Shown: positions 41,870-42,667 of the stretch, piece by piece
Layout of the letters: every line of letters starts with the position of its first letter
Position numbering within the stretch: the first letter of the stretch is position 1
Notes under the pieces: model-generated
What the model was told of the DNA's origin: nothing
Databases searched by the model: none
What the model saw: the letters and a program-made list of their open reading frames with translations, nothing else
Made by a program: the position numbers and the translations under genes
NCBI RefSeq assembly: GCF_030824455.1
Contig: NZ_JAVBXR010000079.1
Coordinates: forward strand, 1 to 42,667
Source of the DNA: Desulfobulbus sp.
GTDB taxonomy: Bacteria > Desulfobacterota > Desulfobulbia > Desulfobulbales > Desulfobulbaceae
Direction of reading: 5' to 3'
Length of the DNA: 42,667 bases

Positions 41870-42667
41870 ATGATGCTTCGTGAACTGGGGCGCACCCCCA
41901 TCGACGGCGCCAACGCCGCTGGAGACGACATCCGCTATGACCCACTCTTCGAGGCGCTACAGGCGGAGATTGACGCGAAGCCATCGGCCGGGACCGGTGG
42001 AGTCAATTGGAACAAAGTAGTTGAGACGGCGGCCAATATCCTGGAAACCAGATCCAAGGATATTCTTGTTGCCAGTTATCTGGCTGTCGGCTTGCTGCGC
42101 ACCGAAGGGGTGCCGCAGGGGCTTTTAAACGGCATGGTGATACTCAACGACCTCCTGCATGCGTTTTGGGAGGGCATGTTTCCCCCTGTAAAGCGCATGC
42201 GTGGACGCGCGCAAGCCATCGGCTGGTGGGTGGAACGAACCGAGGCTCTGTTAGGGGAAATCACCGATCTGGCTCCGGTTTCAGCCGAAACGCAACAGCA
42301 GCTTTCCTCCACGGTTGAGACGCTTTACGATTTTGTTTCTGAAAAGTGCCCTGACGCTCCTTCCCTGCGGCGGATACTGGAATTTGTTCGAGCCATTCCG
42401 GTGGAAGCTGAGGCGCAACCTGAACCGCCCGAAGCCGAGCCTCAGCCGACAGCGCAACCCGCTGCAAAAAGTGAGCAACCGCCTCTGCCGCAGCAACCTG
42501 AACAACCAACGCGACCGCAGACGCAAACTGCGGCTTCATTTTCGACGCAAACCCTTGCAAATCAAAATGACGTCAACAGTCTCCTCGCATCGGTGATAGA
42601 AAAAAATTACCTGCTTGTGGATTTCATGCTTGCCGCGCCCACTCCGGAACCGGCATGGTATCGCCTT
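41870..42667 (+). CDS. tssA: T6SS assembly protein TssA (partial, cut by window end)
   Basis: The frame from ATG 41870 stays open for 266 codons to the last base, so the C-terminal part is missing. Residues about 15-120 match the ImpA_N domain: GDDIRYDPLFEALQAEID, VNWNKVVETAANILETRSKDILVASYLAVGLLRTEG and MVILNDLLHAFWEGMFPPVKRMRGRAQAIGWWVERTEALL. A Pro/Gln/Glu-rich linker (about 180-225) follows, and the last 35 residues begin a further helical domain (LLASVIEKNYLLVDFMLAAPTPEPAWYRL), as in VasJ-type TssA. TssA primes tube and sheath assembly and caps the growing end. It starts seven bases after the tssM stop. Confidence 0.93.
   Translation, partial: MMLRELGRTPIDGANAAGDDIRYDPLFEALQAEIDAKPSAGTGGVNWNKVVETAANILETRSKDILVASYLAVGLLRTEGVPQGLLNGMVILNDLLHAFWEGMFPPVKRMRGRAQAIGWWVERTEALLGEITDLAPVSAETQQQLSSTVETLYDFVSEKCPDAPSLRRILEFVRAIPVEAEAQPEPPEAEPQPTAQPAAKSEQPPLPQQPEQPTRPQTQTAASFSTQTLANQNDVNSLLASVIEKNYLLVDFMLAAPTPEPAWYRL

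Overview
The window looks like a chromosomal segment of a Gram-negative bacterium, most likely a member of the Desulfobacterota (the former delta-proteobacteria of the Desulfobulbus or Geobacter kind). This placement is an inference from gene content and codon use: an alternative-function chemosensory operon with PilJ-like, PATAN and multi-HPt CheA proteins beside a large type VI secretion cluster with DUF2169/DUF3540/DUF4150 accessories. No rRNA or housekeeping marker is present to settle it.

Layout. (1) 58-1349 is the right end of an integrated element: a tyrosine recombinase, then a 23-base copy of a tRNA 3' end (1283-1305, the probable att site) followed by a terminator that probably belonged to the original tRNA gene. 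The intact tRNA and the rest of the element would lie to the left, outside the window. (2) 1490-13498 is entirely on the minus strand and reads right to left: a PATAN/zinc-ribbon response regulator, a CheY-like regulator, a CheW, a CheA hybrid kinase with three HPt domains and a receiver, two more CheW-like proteins, an M16 metallopeptidase, a 51-residue protein, then a hairpin, a sigma-54-like promoter, a methyl-accepting chemotaxis protein with a PilJ-like signalling tip, and a periplasmic Leu/Ile/Val-type binding protein. No CheR, CheB or transporter permease is present. (3) 13499-14457 is a non-coding divergent region with several dyads. (4) 14458 to the end of the window is a plus-strand type VI secretion (T6SS) cluster: tssB, tssC, hcp, tssE, tssF, tssG, clpV; then a spike-loading module (DUF2169-pentapeptide fusion, vgrG, pentapeptide protein, DUF3540, DUF4150 PAAR-like); an unrecognised protein; a single-chain TssB-TssC fusion; a TPR lipoprotein; a small lipoprotein; tssJ, tssK, tssL, tssM; and tssA cut by the window end.

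How they work together. The T6SS genes supply sheath (TssB/C), tube (Hcp), baseplate (TssE/F/G/K), spike and tip (VgrG, PAAR-like), recycling ATPase (ClpV), membrane complex (TssJ/L/M) and the assembly cap (TssA). All core components are encoded here. No recognisable toxin domain is seen, so cargo is unidentified. The chemosensory genes would carry a ligand signal from receptor and binding protein through CheW/CheA to the two response regulators, neither of which has a DNA-binding domain.

The most interesting items are the TssB-TssC fusion paralogue beside an unknown protein, the effectorless spike module with two pentapeptide proteins and an OB-like DUF3540 protein, the receptor/binding-protein pair behind its own -24/-12 element, and the M16 peptidase translationally coupled to CheW genes.
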